The notes under the pieces are model-generated. The model searched no databases. It saw nothing but the letters and a program-made list of their open reading frames with translations, and was not told the origin of the DNA. From contig NZ_WBSO01000011.1 of NCBI RefSeq assembly GCF_009299485.1, forward strand, positions 26,253 to 90,252: a stretch of 64,000 bases of DNA, read 5' to 3'. The position numbers and the translations under genes are program-made. This document shows positions 1-9,239 of the stretch, one piece after another (positions within the stretch are counted from its first letter, which is position 1; each line of letters opens with the position of its first letter). This DNA comes from Bifidobacterium apri (GTDB taxonomy: Bacteria > Actinomycetota > Actinomycetes > Actinomycetales > Bifidobacteriaceae).

Positions 1-1
1 C

Positions 2-769
2 GTGATCGGTTTCGCCGGCGCTCAATTGTCTTCAGTGACCAAGGGCGAATCCATCGCCGACACCGTCAAAACCGTATCCAATCTCGTCGATGTCATCGCG
101 ATGCGCCACCCCAAAGAAGGCGCCGCACTCGTGGCGGCCAGGGCGGCCAAGGACTTCGGCATCCCCGTCATCAACGCCGGCGACGGCGGCCACATGCATC
201 CCACCCAGACCCTCGCCGACCTGGCAACCATCACATCACGCTACGGCAGGATCACCGGCCTGACCATCGGCCTGTGCGGCGATCTGACGTTCGGCCGTAC
301 CGTGCATTCACTGGTCGAGACCCTGTGCCGGTTCGGCAACGTGAACTTCGTGCTCATCAGCCCCGACGAGCTCAAGATGCCCCGATACGTGATCGACCGC
401 ATCAAACGCGCCCCCTCATGCACCTACACCGAAGTGCGCGACCTGGCCGCGGTGATCGGCGACCTTGACGTGCTGTACATGACCCGCGTGCAGAAGGAAC
501 GCTTCTTCAACGAGGACGACTACCTGCGTCTGCGTGACACCTACATTCTCGACGAAGCGAAACTCCAACGCGCCAAGCCGGACATGGCCGTGCTTCACCC
601 GCTGCCGCGCGTCAACGAAATCTCCGTGGACGTCGACCACGACCCGCGCGCCGCCTACTTCGAACAGGTGCACAACGGCATGCTCATGCGCATGGCGTTG
701 GAAAGCTCGGTCGTCGGCGACACGCTGCCCGGATATGAGGAATGGAAGAACCAGGAGGTCCACGCCTGA
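2..769 (+). CDS. pyrB: Aspartate carbamoyltransferase catalytic chain, 5' end outside window
   Basis: Condenses carbamoyl phosphate with aspartate, the committed step of pyrimidine synthesis, in the cytoplasm. About 255 residues are visible. The reading frame is open at the window edge, so roughly the first 50-90 residues (most of the carbamoyl-phosphate domain) are missing. Visible marks are the MRHPKEGAA segment, which is typical of the end of the carbamoyl-phosphate domain, and HPLPRVNEI near the C-terminus, the aspartate-domain signature. The stop overlaps the pyrI start by one base (TGATG), so the two are translationally coupled and a PyrB-PyrI holoenzyme as in enteric bacteria is expected. 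Confidence 0.96.
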   Translation: MIGFAGAQLSSVTKGESIADTVKTVSNLVDVIAMRHPKEGAALVAARAAKDFGIPVINAGDGGHMHPTQTLADLATITSRYGRITGLTIGLCGDLTFGRTVHSLVETLCRFGNVNFVLISPDELKMPRYVIDRIKRAPSCTYTEVRDLAAVIGDLDVLYMTRVQKERFFNEDDYLRLRDTYILDEAKLQRAKPDMAVLHPLPRVNEISVDVDHDPRAAYFEQVHNGMLMRMALESSVVGDTLPGYEEWKNQEVHA

Positions 770-1188
770 TGGAAGTCACCAGCATTCGCAACGGCATCAT
801 CATCGACCACGTGCCTGCGGGCACCGCACTCAAGGTGCTGCAATATCTGAAAATCGACCCGACCAGCACGAAGCTCGCGCTCATCATGAACACGGACAGC
901 CGCCAGTACGGTTCGAAAGACATCATCAAAATCGAGGATGCGGGGGATATCAACCTTGACGTGCTCGGGTTCATCGCCCGCCAGGCGACCATCGACATTG
1001 TGCGCGGCGGGAAAATCGTGCGCAAAGACAAGCCGAACCTGCCTGAGCACATGGTCAACGTCATCAAATGCAAGAACCCGCGATGCGTGACCACCACCGA
1101 GCGCGGCATCGACCAGATGTTCCACTTGGTGCATTCCGAACGCCAGGAATACCGTTGTGACTATTGCGACGAGGAAGCCAAGCTCTAA
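769..1188 (+). CDS. pyrI: Aspartate carbamoyltransferase regulatory chain
   Basis: The 139-residue regulatory subunit binds nucleotide effectors and holds the catalytic trimers together. The C-terminal zinc site is complete: a CKNPRC pair followed about 30 residues later by a CDYC pair. I place the start at the ATG overlapping the pyrB stop. The longer upstream in-frame extension lies inside pyrB and has no ribosome site of its own. Length and the N-terminal segment MEVTSIRNG fit the family. Having pyrI means this ATCase is probably allosterically regulated rather than a bare catalytic trimer. Confidence 0.95.
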   Translation: MEVTSIRNGIIIDHVPAGTALKVLQYLKIDPTSTKLALIMNTDSRQYGSKDIIKIEDAGDINLDVLGFIARQATIDIVRGGKIVRKDKPNLPEHMVNVIKCKNPRCVTTTERGIDQMFHLVHSERQEYRCDYCDEEAKL

Positions 1189-1226
1189 GCCACGTGCCGC
1201 AGGCGCCGACGAAAGGAACCAAGAGT

Positions 1227-2657
1227 ATGCTCACGCTGCATGACATCCGCGTATGGGATACGGGGGAGAGGATCGACCTGGTCATCCCCGGAACGGACAG
1301 CCGGCGATTCTTCGATGAGCCCGGCGCGGTGTCCGAAGGCGCGTTTGACGCTTCAGCGCTGACGGTCGCCCCCGGATTCGCCGACCCGCACGTCCATTTC
1401 CGCGACCCCGGACAGACCTACAAGGAATCCATGCGTTCCGGGTGTGCGGCAGCGGCTTCCGGAGGGTATACGCGGGTGCTCATCATGCCGAACACGTTGC
1501 CTGCGATGGACGGCAAACCGGTCCATGCGGGCGCGCCCGGCGCCGATGACGTGCTGGCGGCCCAAGCGTGCGACACCATCGATTATCTCCAGCATTACGA
1601 CGCGACCCATGATTGTGCGCTGCCCGCACGGTACGACCTGTGCGTGTGCGCCTCCGTGGATCGCGCCGGAGCCCAGGCGACCGATCCGCAAGACTGGCGC
1701 GCGCACCTGCCCGGTGTCGCGGATGAGAGCAAAGACCCATACCAGCGGGCGCACCCGGTCACCGCGATCAGCGACGACGGCGCCGCCGTGCCGGACGCGA
1801 TCCTCGACCAGGTGCTCGCCAATGCGAAAGCCACCGGGCTGTACTTGATCGAGCATTGCGAACATCATGACAGCGGCATCATCAACGAGGGGCCGGTCAG
1901 CCATAAGCTCGGCGTGCCCGGCATCCCCGAGGACACCGAGCTGCGCATCGTCACACGCGATATCGAAGCGGCGCGACGTACCGGTGTGCACATCCACTTC
2001 CAACACGTCAGTACAGCCGGATCCTTCGAAGCGATCCGCGCAGCCAAGGCGGAAGGCCTGCCCATCACCTGCGAGACCGCGCCACACTATATCGCGTTGA
2101 GCGACGAAGCGATCCTCACGTATGGCGTCATGGCGAAAATGAATCCTCCACTGCGTTCCGAAGCCGACCGGCGCGCAACGGTCGCGGCGATCGCGGACGG
2201 AACGGTAGACCTGATCGCCACAGACCACGCCCCGCACGCACAATCGGAGAAGGATGCCGGCCTGGAAGAAGCGCCGAACGGCATCATCGGCCTGGAATGC
2301 GCGTACGGCGTATGCCATCGGGTGCTGGTGGACGGCGGATTCATCTCCGAGCAGCGGCTCATCGAACTCATGTCTGCCGCTCCCGAACATCTGATGGGCC
2401 ACGCACCCACCGATATCGCGGGATTGCTCAATACTTCCGCGCGGTGCGCGACCAAACGGACACTCGACCTGGCAGCGGTGGAACACCCGGAAACCGCGGA
2501 TCTGGTGATTCTTGACACGTCCCGCCATTGGACGGTAGACAAGAACCGCTTCCATTCCAAGGCGCGCAACACGCCATTCGACGGCTGGCAGGTCACTGGC
2601 CTTCCGGTCGCCACCATCATCGGATCGAAACTGGTGTTCTCCCGCATCGGGGCCTGA
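1227..2657 (+). CDS. pyrC: Dihydroorotase
   Basis: Cyclises carbamoyl-aspartate to dihydroorotate (amidohydrolase superfamily, type I-like). The 476-residue product has the metal-binding motif DPHVHFRDPG near residue 55 and the late signature ATDHAPHAQSEKD near residue 330. The start at 1227 follows a GAAAGGA-like ribosome site; a further in-frame start at 1164 lies within pyrI and is rejected. It is third in the pyr operon, 38 bases after pyrI. Confidence 0.95.
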   Translation: MLTLHDIRVWDTGERIDLVIPGTDSRRFFDEPGAVSEGAFDASALTVAPGFADPHVHFRDPGQTYKESMRSGCAAAASGGYTRVLIMPNTLPAMDGKPVHAGAPGADDVLAAQACDTIDYLQHYDATHDCALPARYDLCVCASVDRAGAQATDPQDWRAHLPGVADESKDPYQRAHPVTAISDDGAAVPDAILDQVLANAKATGLYLIEHCEHHDSGIINEGPVSHKLGVPGIPEDTELRIVTRDIEAARRTGVHIHFQHVSTAGSFEAIRAAKAEGLPITCETAPHYIALSDEAILTYGVMAKMNPPLRSEADRRATVAAIADGTVDLIATDHAPHAQSEKDAGLEEAPNGIIGLECAYGVCHRVLVDGGFISEQRLIELMSAAPEHLMGHAPTDIAGLLNTSARCATKRTLDLAAVEHPETADLVILDTSRHWTVDKNRFHSKARNTPFDGWQVTGLPVATIIGSKLVFSRIGA

Positions 2658-2708
2658 TCCGGCCATTGACACGAACCCACATGCCCACAGCGTTCTGAAA
2701 GAGGGAAG

Positions 2709-3674
2709 ATGGACAAGCTCATCGAAGCGATTCAAACGACGCACAATCCGAGTGTCGTCGGGCTGGACCCGACCGACCAAGTGGTGCCCGCACCACTCAT
2801 CGACTCCTTCCATGAGGAGGTCGCCGACCAAGTCGATGACCCGACAGAAATCCCCGCCATGCAGCGCGCGGTGGCGTATTTCGAGTTCAACCGTGCGATC
2901 ATCGACGCGATCGCAGGTATCGTTCCGGCCGTCAAACCGCAGATCGCAATGTATGAGGCGCTTGGGCCCGCAGGCATCGACACCTACGAGATGACGTGCG
3001 AATACGCGCAATCCCAAGGCCTGTACGTGCTGGGGGACATCAAGCGCGGGGACATCGGCTCGACAGCCGCGGCCTACGCCCGACATTTGGGCGGATTGAC
3101 CGTGGACGACAGCGATACCCTTGATCTGTGGCATGAGGATGCGGTCACCGTCAACCCGTATCTTGGCACGGACGGCATCACCCCGTTCGTGGACGCAGCC
3201 GCATCCGCCGACAAGGATCTTTTCGTGCTGGTACGCACGTCCAACCCGTCCAGCAAGGAGATTCAGGAGCTGGAACTCGCCGACGGGACGCGCCTGTACG
3301 AGCATGTCGCCGATCTGGTGGAACAGTGGGGTGCCGGTTCACTGGGCGCGTCCGGCTATTCGCGTGTCGGCGCGGTCGTCGGTGCCACGCATCCCGAACA
3401 GGGCAAGCGCCTGCGTGAACGCATGCCGCACACCTTCTTCCTGGTACCCGGCTACGGGGCTCAGGGCGGTACCGCGCAGGACGTTGCCGGTATGTTCGAT
3501 GCCAACGGTCACGGGGCGATCGTCAACTCCTCGCGAGGCATCATCGGCGCCTGGCGCAAGAGCGGCGCATACAACGCCGGCATGTCCGCCGACGATGCGC
3601 TCGCCTTGGTCGCCACCAGCGCGCGGGATGCGGCGATTGCCATGCGCGACGATCTCGGGGCGGCGCTCGCCTGA
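2709..3674 (+). CDS. pyrF: Orotidine 5'-phosphate decarboxylase (type 2)
   Basis: Converts OMP to UMP. At 321 residues it is longer than the ~230-residue E. coli type and matches the larger actinobacterial/mycobacterial type 2 enzyme. The active-site segment GDIKRGDIGSTA (near residue 107) carries the expected lysine and aspartates. An AGAGGGAAG ribosome site directly precedes the ATG. It sits between pyrC and pyrK in the same operon, although chemically it acts last. Confidence 0.95.
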   Translation: MDKLIEAIQTTHNPSVVGLDPTDQVVPAPLIDSFHEEVADQVDDPTEIPAMQRAVAYFEFNRAIIDAIAGIVPAVKPQIAMYEALGPAGIDTYEMTCEYAQSQGLYVLGDIKRGDIGSTAAAYARHLGGLTVDDSDTLDLWHEDAVTVNPYLGTDGITPFVDAAASADKDLFVLVRTSNPSSKEIQELELADGTRLYEHVADLVEQWGAGSLGASGYSRVGAVVGATHPEQGKRLRERMPHTFFLVPGYGAQGGTAQDVAGMFDANGHGAIVNSSRGIIGAWRKSGAYNAGMSADDALALVATSARDAAIAMRDDLGAALA

Positions 3675-3775
3675 CACACCGGTACCACGGCGAAACACCG
3701 GAGATTTACAATGCACGCGTCGGCATACGCCGCACGCTCAGCTACCCACAGCCACCCAAGCCCAAAGGAGAGGCA

Positions 3776-4600
3776 ATGCCCAACGCAACGTTTATCCCAA
3801 CCTTCGACGTGACCGCCGAAGCGTCCCGTGCGGGACGATTCCCCGGCAGGCGCACCGTACCGGTGGTGGATAACCGCAGATTGTCCGATGGCATCTATCG
3901 GCTGACCTTCCGCGACAGCTACATCGCGGGACGCGCCAAGCCCGCCCAGTTCGTGGATCTGTATACGGCGGATCCCACGCGCCTGATGCCGCGTCCCTTC
4001 GGGGTCAGCGAAGTCCATGGAGACGACGTCAGCCTGATTTTCGCCGTCGTCGGCAAAGGCACCGAGGAGTTCTCCCATCTTGTCGCAGGCGATACCGTGG
4101 ATGTGATGGGCCCGTTGGGACGGGGATTCGACATGAAGGCGTCGGCCAATTACGTGCTGGTGGCTGGTGGCCTTGGTGTGCCGCCGCTGCTGTACGCCGC
4201 CCAGAAGCTTTCCCTGCGCGATGATGCGACCGCGACCGCAGCGTTCGGATACCGTGACGAGCGGTTCGCTGATGATCTGGTGGCGCCATACGCTGAACGC
4301 GTGGAAAGCATCACCAACGCGCAAGGCAATGTCGTCGATCTGCTCGACTCGATTGAGGATTCACTGGTCAACGGGGATCTGCCCCCGGTCATTCTCTCCT
4401 GCGGTCCGATGCCGATGATGCGTGCCGTCGCCTCGTGGGCGGTCGCACGCGGCATCCCATGCCAGCTGAGCCTCGAGGCGCGTATGGGATGCGGATACGG
4501 CACCTGTTATGTCTGCGTCGTCGATACGGCGTCAGGACGGCAGAAAGTGTGTGTCGCCGGTCCGGTGTTCACCCCGGAACAGCTTGGATGGGACAAGTAG
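3776..4600 (+). CDS. pyrK: Dihydroorotate dehydrogenase electron-transfer subunit
   Basis: The 274-residue FAD/[2Fe-2S] subunit passes electrons from class 1B PyrD to NAD+. The N-terminal ferredoxin-reductase-like FAD domain contains RLMPRPFGVSEV, the NAD-binding part contains VAGGLGVPPLLYAA, and the C-terminal iron-sulfur cluster is formed by MGCGYGTCYVCVV plus a later cysteine in KVCVAGPVF. AAAGGAGAGG lies just upstream of the ATG. Immediate linkage to pyrD supports a PyrDK heterotetramer. Confidence 0.94.
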   Translation: MPNATFIPTFDVTAEASRAGRFPGRRTVPVVDNRRLSDGIYRLTFRDSYIAGRAKPAQFVDLYTADPTRLMPRPFGVSEVHGDDVSLIFAVVGKGTEEFSHLVAGDTVDVMGPLGRGFDMKASANYVLVAGGLGVPPLLYAAQKLSLRDDATATAAFGYRDERFADDLVAPYAERVESITNAQGNVVDLLDSIEDSLVNGDLPPVILSCGPMPMMRAVASWAVARGIPCQLSLEARMGCGYGTCYVCVVDTASGRQKVCVAGPVFTPEQLGWDK

Positions 4601-4626
4601 AGGCCAAAACGATGCAGGAGCAGCAC

Positions 4627-5568
4627 ATGAACAAGCAGATCAACGTATACGAGCCGCATGAATGGAAGCACAGCACTGTCGTCGCGGGTGTGGAATGGAA
4701 AAACCCGGTCGGCACGGCCTCCGGTACGTTCCAATACGATGCATGCCACTGGTTCTACGATGTCAGCCAGATGGGCGCGGTCACCACGAAAGGCGTCTCC
4801 CCGGTGCCGTGGGAGGGCAATCCCGGACCGCGCACCACGGAAAGCCCTTCGGGGACGGTCAACTCCGTCGGCTTGCAGAACCCCGGTGTCGATCATTATC
4901 TGGTCGACGAGCTGCCCAAGCTGAAGAAGGAAGGCGCGACGGTGGTCACCAATGTGGCAGGCCACTGCGATGATGATTACGCCGAAGTGGTGGCGAAACT
5001 CGCCGACTGCCCTGCGGATATGCTGGAGATCAACGTCAGCTGCCCGAATGTCACGCATGGCGGTATGAGCGTGGGAACCGACCCTGTGGCACTCAACCGG
5101 CTGATCACCCGGCTTCGTCATCTCACGACGAAACCCATGATCGTCAAACTCACCCCGAACGTGACCGATATCGTGTCCATCGCGAAAGCCGCGGTGGATG
5201 GCGGTGCGGACGCGCTGAGCATGATCAACACGCTGGTTGGCATGCGCATCGATATCCGCACCGGCGAACCGATTCTCGCGAACCGCACGGGCGGCGTGTC
5301 CGGTCCGGCGATCCTGCCGGTCGGGCTGAGCTTCGTGTGGCGGGTGCGGCAGGCGCTGCCTGACATTCCGATCATCGGCATCGGTGGTATCGATTCGGGC
5401 GAAAAAGCGCTGGAATACCTGTATGCCGGGGCGAATGCGGTCGAAGTCGGGGCAGCGGCGTTGTATGAGCCGACCGCGCCGATGCGCGTGGCCCGCGAGC
5501 TGGACGACTTGCTTGATTCTCGGCCGGAGCTTGCGGCGAAGCTCGCAGCGGGACAGACCTGGCGGTGA
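4627..5568 (+). CDS. pyrD: Dihydroorotate dehydrogenase catalytic subunit, class 1B
   Basis: Oxidises dihydroorotate to orotate in the cytosol with PyrK. The 313-residue FMN barrel protein has the cysteine catalytic base expected of class 1 enzymes in INVSCPNV, and the late FMN-phosphate segments IGIGGIDSG and GANAVEVG. I chose the ATG at 4627 because AGGAG at 4616-4620 gives a six-base spacer; an ATG at 4612 is the alternative. Longer in-frame extensions overlap pyrK and are rejected. Confidence 0.94.
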   Translation: MNKQINVYEPHEWKHSTVVAGVEWKNPVGTASGTFQYDACHWFYDVSQMGAVTTKGVSPVPWEGNPGPRTTESPSGTVNSVGLQNPGVDHYLVDELPKLKKEGATVVTNVAGHCDDDYAEVVAKLADCPADMLEINVSCPNVTHGGMSVGTDPVALNRLITRLRHLTTKPMIVKLTPNVTDIVSIAKAAVDGGADALSMINTLVGMRIDIRTGEPILANRTGGVSGPAILPVGLSFVWRVRQALPDIPIIGIGGIDSGEKALEYLYAGANAVEVGAAALYEPTAPMRVARELDDLLDSRPELAAKLAAGQTWR

Positions 5569-5677
5569 CGGTCAACCCCCTTGCGGTACTCTGATGTGCG
5601 GAAAGGACTTGTGCCCAGCACAGGTATCGGTCGCGTCGGATCAGGCGCGACCGAAGATAGAAAGGACATTCTCGCAT

Positions 5678-6382
5678 ATGACTGAGCAGAAAGTGCCGCT
5701 CGACCGGAGATTCACCTCGTTCCTCCTGCAGTCGCAGGCGTTGAAGTTCGGGGACTTCACGTTGAAATCCGGTCGTCGATCCCCGTACTTCATCAATGCG
5801 GGCGCTTTCGACACCGGCCGTAAGATTGCGCTGCTCGGCTCGTTCTATGCTGAGAAGATCAACGCTGCTATTTCGTCGGGTATCCTGCCTGACGATATCG
5901 ACACGGTGTTCGGGCCTGCCTATAAAGGCATTCCGCTCGCCGTGTCGACGGCGATCGCGTTGACCGCCCAATACGATATGGGTGTGGGCTACACCTTCGA
6001 CCGTAAGGAACGCAAGGATCACGGGGACGGGGGTATGTTCGTCGGCACCCAGCTGCGTGACGGCATGAACGTGCTGCTGGTTGACGACGTGATGACCGCA
6101 GGCACCGCCGTTCGCGAGGTCGTTCCCAAGCTGCGTGAAGCGGCTGACGTGCATATCGTCGGCCTTGTCCTGTCCGTCGACCGTATGGAGAAGACGCGTG
6201 ACAGCGACCTGTCCGCCGTCGCAGCCGTGCAGCAGGAGTTCGGATTCCCGGTTATTTCCATCGCGAATGTGCGTGAGATTTTCGATGCGGCTTCGCAGAT
6301 GACCGGCGATGACGGTCTGCCGTTGCTTGACGACGACATCAAAACGCGGGCCAAGGATTATCTTGAACGCTATGGTGCGTGA
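5678..6382 (+). CDS. pyrE: Orotate phosphoribosyltransferase
   Basis: Joins orotate and PRPP to give OMP. The 234-residue product shows the PRPP-binding motif [13 protein letters not shown] at about residue 130, and the N-terminal [14 protein letters not shown] substrate segment. The start at 5678 is preceded by an AAAGGA site. It lies 109 bases after pyrD, the largest gap in the operon, and is followed by a strong GC-rich hairpin, so it is the last gene of the pyr operon. Confidence 0.95.
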   Translation: MTEQKVPLDRRFTSFLLQSQALKFGDFTLKSGRRSPYFINAGAFDTGRKIALLGSFYAEKINAAISSGILPDDIDTVFGPAYKGIPLAVSTAIALTAQYDMGVGYTFDRKERKDHGDGGMFVGTQLRDGMNVLLVDDVMTAGTAVREVVPKLREAADVHIVGLVLSVDRMEKTRDSDLSAVAAVQQEFGFPVISIANVREIFDAASQMTGDDGLPLLDDDIKTRAKDYLERYGA

Positions 6383-6402
6383 CGCGGCACGCGTATGAAC
6401 AC

Positions 6403-6446
6403 GACGGCCGGCCGGGAACCCGATACGGATTTTCCGGCCGGCCGTC
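6403..6446 (+). terminator. Hairpin after pyrE
   Basis: Perfect 13-bp inverted repeat (arms 6403-6415 and 6434-6446, GACGGCCGGCCGG and its complement) with an 18-base loop, 20 bases past the pyrE stop. There is no long T run, but position and stability suggest the end of the pyr operon transcript. Confidence 0.7.
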
Positions 6447-6494
6447 ATATATGCCGCTATATTTGCCGTCGTATATTGTTCCAGTATTGTCCCA

Positions 6495-6522
6495 GACAGG
6501 AAGGATGTTCTTCCTTCCTGTC
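6495..6522 (-). terminator. Hairpin downstream of the LysR gene
   Basis: Perfect 11-bp inverted repeat (arms 6495-6505 and 6512-6522) with a six-base loop, just past the 3' end of the minus-strand LysR gene. It has no T tract on either strand, so its role as a terminator is an inference from position. Confidence 0.45.
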
Positions 6523-6547
6523 CGTCCTTCTGTCTGATGGGCTTGGC

Positions 6548-7471
6548 TCAGTCGATGAGCTTGTACCCGTGCGAAGCGATCACCGTCCGCAGCTTGTCCA
6601 AATACGTCTGTGCCGCGGACGACAGCTTGGCGCGTTCGTTGGTGATCCAGCCGAGCAGCATGGTCTCGTCGGTGTCCAGCGGCACGGTGACGATTTTCTC
6701 ATTGTTGAGATCACCGTTGTCGATGCCTGTGCACACGGTGTAGCCGTTGAGTCCGATGATGAAGTTGAGGATGGTCGCACGGTCGGTCACGTTGATCTGC
6801 TTGGGGGAGTATTCCGGCCACACCGCTTCCTCGGCGAAATAGAAGCTGCCCTCCGACCCCTGCTCATACTGGATGAACGGGAAGGGCTTGAGGTCTTCCA
6901 TGGTGACTTTCTTCTTGCCTGCCAGCGGGTTGCTCCGTGAAATGAACACGTGCAGATTCGCGCGGAACAGCGGGTGGAACACGAGATGCTTCTCGCGTAG
7001 CAGCTTGTTGATCACGTTCTTGTTGAAATCGGACAGATACAGGATGCCGATTTCGGATTGCATATTCGCGACCTGGTTGATGATGTCCTTGGTGCGCGTC
7101 TCGCGGATGGTGAACTCGTATTCGTCGGATTTGATGGAATTGATCATCTCGACGAACGCCTCGACGGCGAACATGTAATGCTGGGTGGATACGCTGCACA
7201 GCTGCTTGCGCGGCTTGGCGTTCTTATAGCGTTCCTCGAGCAGCGAAGCCTGATCGAGCACCTGCCGGGCATAGGTGAGGAATTCCGCGCCGTCCACGGT
7301 CAGGGCGATGCCCTGGGATGAGCGGGTGAAAATCTCGATACCCAGTTCGTGTTCCAGTTCCTTGACCGATGAGCTCAAGGCCGGTTGTGACACATACAGT
7401 TCGTGGGACGCCTCGTTCATCGATCCGCATTCCACGATTTTGACGATGTACTTCAGTTGCAAGAGAGTCAT
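6548..7471 (-). CDS. LysR-family transcriptional regulator
   Basis: 307 residues, the usual LysR length. The N-terminal winged HTH (about residues 1-60) reads MTLLQLKYIVKIVECGSMNE and continues into the recognition-helix region SQPALSSSVKELE. The C-terminal half is a periplasmic-binding-protein-like effector domain. The effector cannot be told from sequence. It is convergent with the pyr operon and followed upstream by a HAD hydrolase on the same strand, neither of which identifies a target. A TAGGA element lies upstream of the ATG. Confidence 0.9.
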   Translation of the reverse strand: MTLLQLKYIVKIVECGSMNEASHELYVSQPALSSSVKELEHELGIEIFTRSSQGIALTVDGAEFLTYARQVLDQASLLEERYKNAKPRKQLCSVSTQHYMFAVEAFVEMINSIKSDEYEFTIRETRTKDIINQVANMQSEIGILYLSDFNKNVINKLLREKHLVFHPLFRANLHVFISRSNPLAGKKKVTMEDLKPFPFIQYEQGSEGSFYFAEEAVWPEYSPKQINVTDRATILNFIIGLNGYTVCTGIDNGDLNNEKIVTVPLDTDETMLLGWITNERAKLSSAAQTYLDKLRTVIASHGYKLID

Positions 7472-7539
7472 AAAAGAATCCTATATCACAAGGATGTCAA
7501 CAACCAGACGGTTATATCCGCATTGTGGCGTGACAGGAC

Positions 7540-8220
7540 TCAGATCCGCACGCCCAATGATTGCAGGTCGCGCCTGGCATGTGTCGCATCGTCGAACAGG
7601 AACGCATGCATGCCGACGGATGCCGCCCCGTCGATATTGCGCGGTGTGTCGTCGAAGAACACGCTCGACGCAGGATCAGCGATGCCGAAACGGTCCAACG
7701 CCAAACGGTAGAAGCCGGCGTTCGGCTTGAACTGCTTCTCCACGCCCGACACCACGGTCCCGTCCAGCAGCCGCTTCAGGCTCGGGAATTTCTCGAACGC
7801 GAAATGGAACGTCTCATACGACCAGTTCGTCAACCCCCACACGCCGTATCCGGCTGTTTTCAAATCCTCAAGCAGGGCTTGCATACCCGGGATGATACGT
7901 GTCAGGGAATCATCATACCGGGCGATGTAATCGGCGAAGATATCCGCGATCTCATCGCCATGCTCGTTCCTGACATCCGGAAGAATATCCGCGAGCGCCT
8001 CGCCATGATCCATTCGATCCTCGTAATCGAAGAAACCGTACGGGTCATCCACGGCGCAAATCCGGTCCACCAGATCATCGGGGTAGTGGCCACGCAACGC
8101 GGCGGCGCACTGCCAGTCGATCAGTACACCGCAAAAATCGAACACGACATCGCTGATGCCGGTCGGCGTTGATGCCGTCTCCTGTCGTCCTGCCGATGTC
8201 TGACTTGCCAGTGTTGTCAT
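7540..8220 (-). CDS. HAD-superfamily hydrolase (YihX-like)
   Basis: 226 residues if started at the ATG preceded by AGGAAGGG; a longer frame to 8310 lacks such a site. HAD motif I is VVFDFCGVLIDW: the first aspartate (nucleophile) is present, but the second, general-acid aspartate of DxD is cysteine. Motif II is in VWGLTNWS and the late motif is VFFDDTPRN. Loss of the second aspartate is seen in YihX/epoxide-hydrolase-like HAD proteins (DLGN type), so a sugar-phosphatase-like enzyme is possible. The substrate is unknown. Confidence 0.8.
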   Translation of the reverse strand: MTTLASQTSAGRQETASTPTGISDVVFDFCGVLIDWQCAAALRGHYPDDLVDRICAVDDPYGFFDYEDRMDHGEALADILPDVRNEHGDEIADIFADYIARYDDSLTRIIPGMQALLEDLKTAGYGVWGLTNWSYETFHFAFEKFPSLKRLLDGTVVSGVEKQFKPNAGFYRLALDRFGIADPASSVFFDDTPRNIDGAASVGMHAFLFDDATHARRDLQSLGVRI

Positions 8221-8397
8221 GCTGTCCCTTCCTGATGGGCCTCGGCCATGGTCGCCGGCGGCGCGCGTCACATCATCAGTCGGCTCCGCCTGTGACGAAG
8301 CTCGCACCACAGTCTAGCGGCAACCGCCTCGGACTTGCAAAGACCGGCGTATCGGAGACATGAACGTATCGGAAACGGATCGCAAACAGGGCTTCCC

Positions 8398-9114
8398 TCA
8401 CTCCTCGCCCTGCTGGAATACCTGGACGTACAGGATCTGGGTGTCACTGTTCGCGCACCCGGTGATGCCCGTGGCGTCGATGCTGATGGATTCCTTCTGG
8501 TCCGGCGGATAGACGAGCATCGTATCCGCGGCTGTCGGCGTGCAATCCGAGGCATCGAAATTCCCCGCGTTCACGATACGCAGAACGCTGTGTGCGGATT
8601 GCCCCGGTTGGAGCGTGATGGTGGAGGCGCTAACCGTGCGATCACGCTCCGCCGCCGCTCCGATTTGCGTGTCCCTGTGGCGCAAGGAAACGCCGGGATA
8701 TCCGCGCAGCGTGCAGGTGCGGGAACCGGAGTTGGTCAATACCAGATACGGGTAGGAGCTTCCCGCTCCGCCGCCTGCGCCTTGCGTCAGCTTCGCGGTC
8801 AGTTCCTTCGTGGTGCATGTGTCGGATGCCGCAGTGGAATCTGAGGCTGATGCCGAGGCGGACGGCGAGGACGCTGAGGACGCCGAGGCAGTGGAGGAGG
8901 GGGATTGCGAAGTGGTGGGGGATGATGCCGAGGCGGACGGGCTCGCGCCATCATCGGACGTCGAGCCGCACGCGCACAGGGAACCGGCCAGCAGCGCCGC
9001 GGTCAACGCGATCGCCAAGCGTGTACGACCCGCAGCATGCGACCCGAACCGTTGTGATGAACCGATGCCGGACGACAAACTGTCGGAATCATTGTGATGC
9101 CGGGAAACCATCAT
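8398..9114 (-). CDS. DUF4232-domain secreted lipoprotein
   Basis: 238 residues from the ATG at 9114, preceded by AGGAAGGA. The N-terminus is charged, then has a hydrophobic stretch LAIALTAALLAG ending in SLCACGS. The second cysteine, in LCAC, is a plausible although atypical lipidation site. A Ser/Ala-rich linker of about 50 residues follows. The C-terminal domain (about residues 100-235) contains VLTNSGSRTCTLRGYPGV and is typical of DUF4232, a beta-sandwich of unknown function found outside the membrane in actinobacteria. It stands alone, with no informative neighbours. Confidence 0.8.
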   Translation of the reverse strand: MMVSRHHNDSDSLSSGIGSSQRFGSHAAGRTRLAIALTAALLAGSLCACGSTSDDGASPSASASSPTTSQSPSSTASASSASSPSASASASDSTAASDTCTTKELTAKLTQGAGGGAGSSYPYLVLTNSGSRTCTLRGYPGVSLRHRDTQIGAAAERDRTVSASTITLQPGQSAHSVLRIVNAGNFDASDCTPTAADTMLVYPPDQKESISIDATGITGCANSDTQILYVQVFQQGEE

Positions 9115-9239
9115 AATATGTCCTTCCTCTGTGAAGCGCGCAAACCCTTCTACCGTTCTCCTGTTGACGCGTGCGACCACGCATGGCTTCATTGTACCTG
9201 TACCTTCGCTGGATGCAGGGAACCTGACGTGCGCGGGTT

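Noticed and set aside
1353..3305. 650-codon open frame on the minus strand
   Set aside because: It is antisense to pyrC and pyrF, both of which have intact family motifs, and has no recognisable domain.
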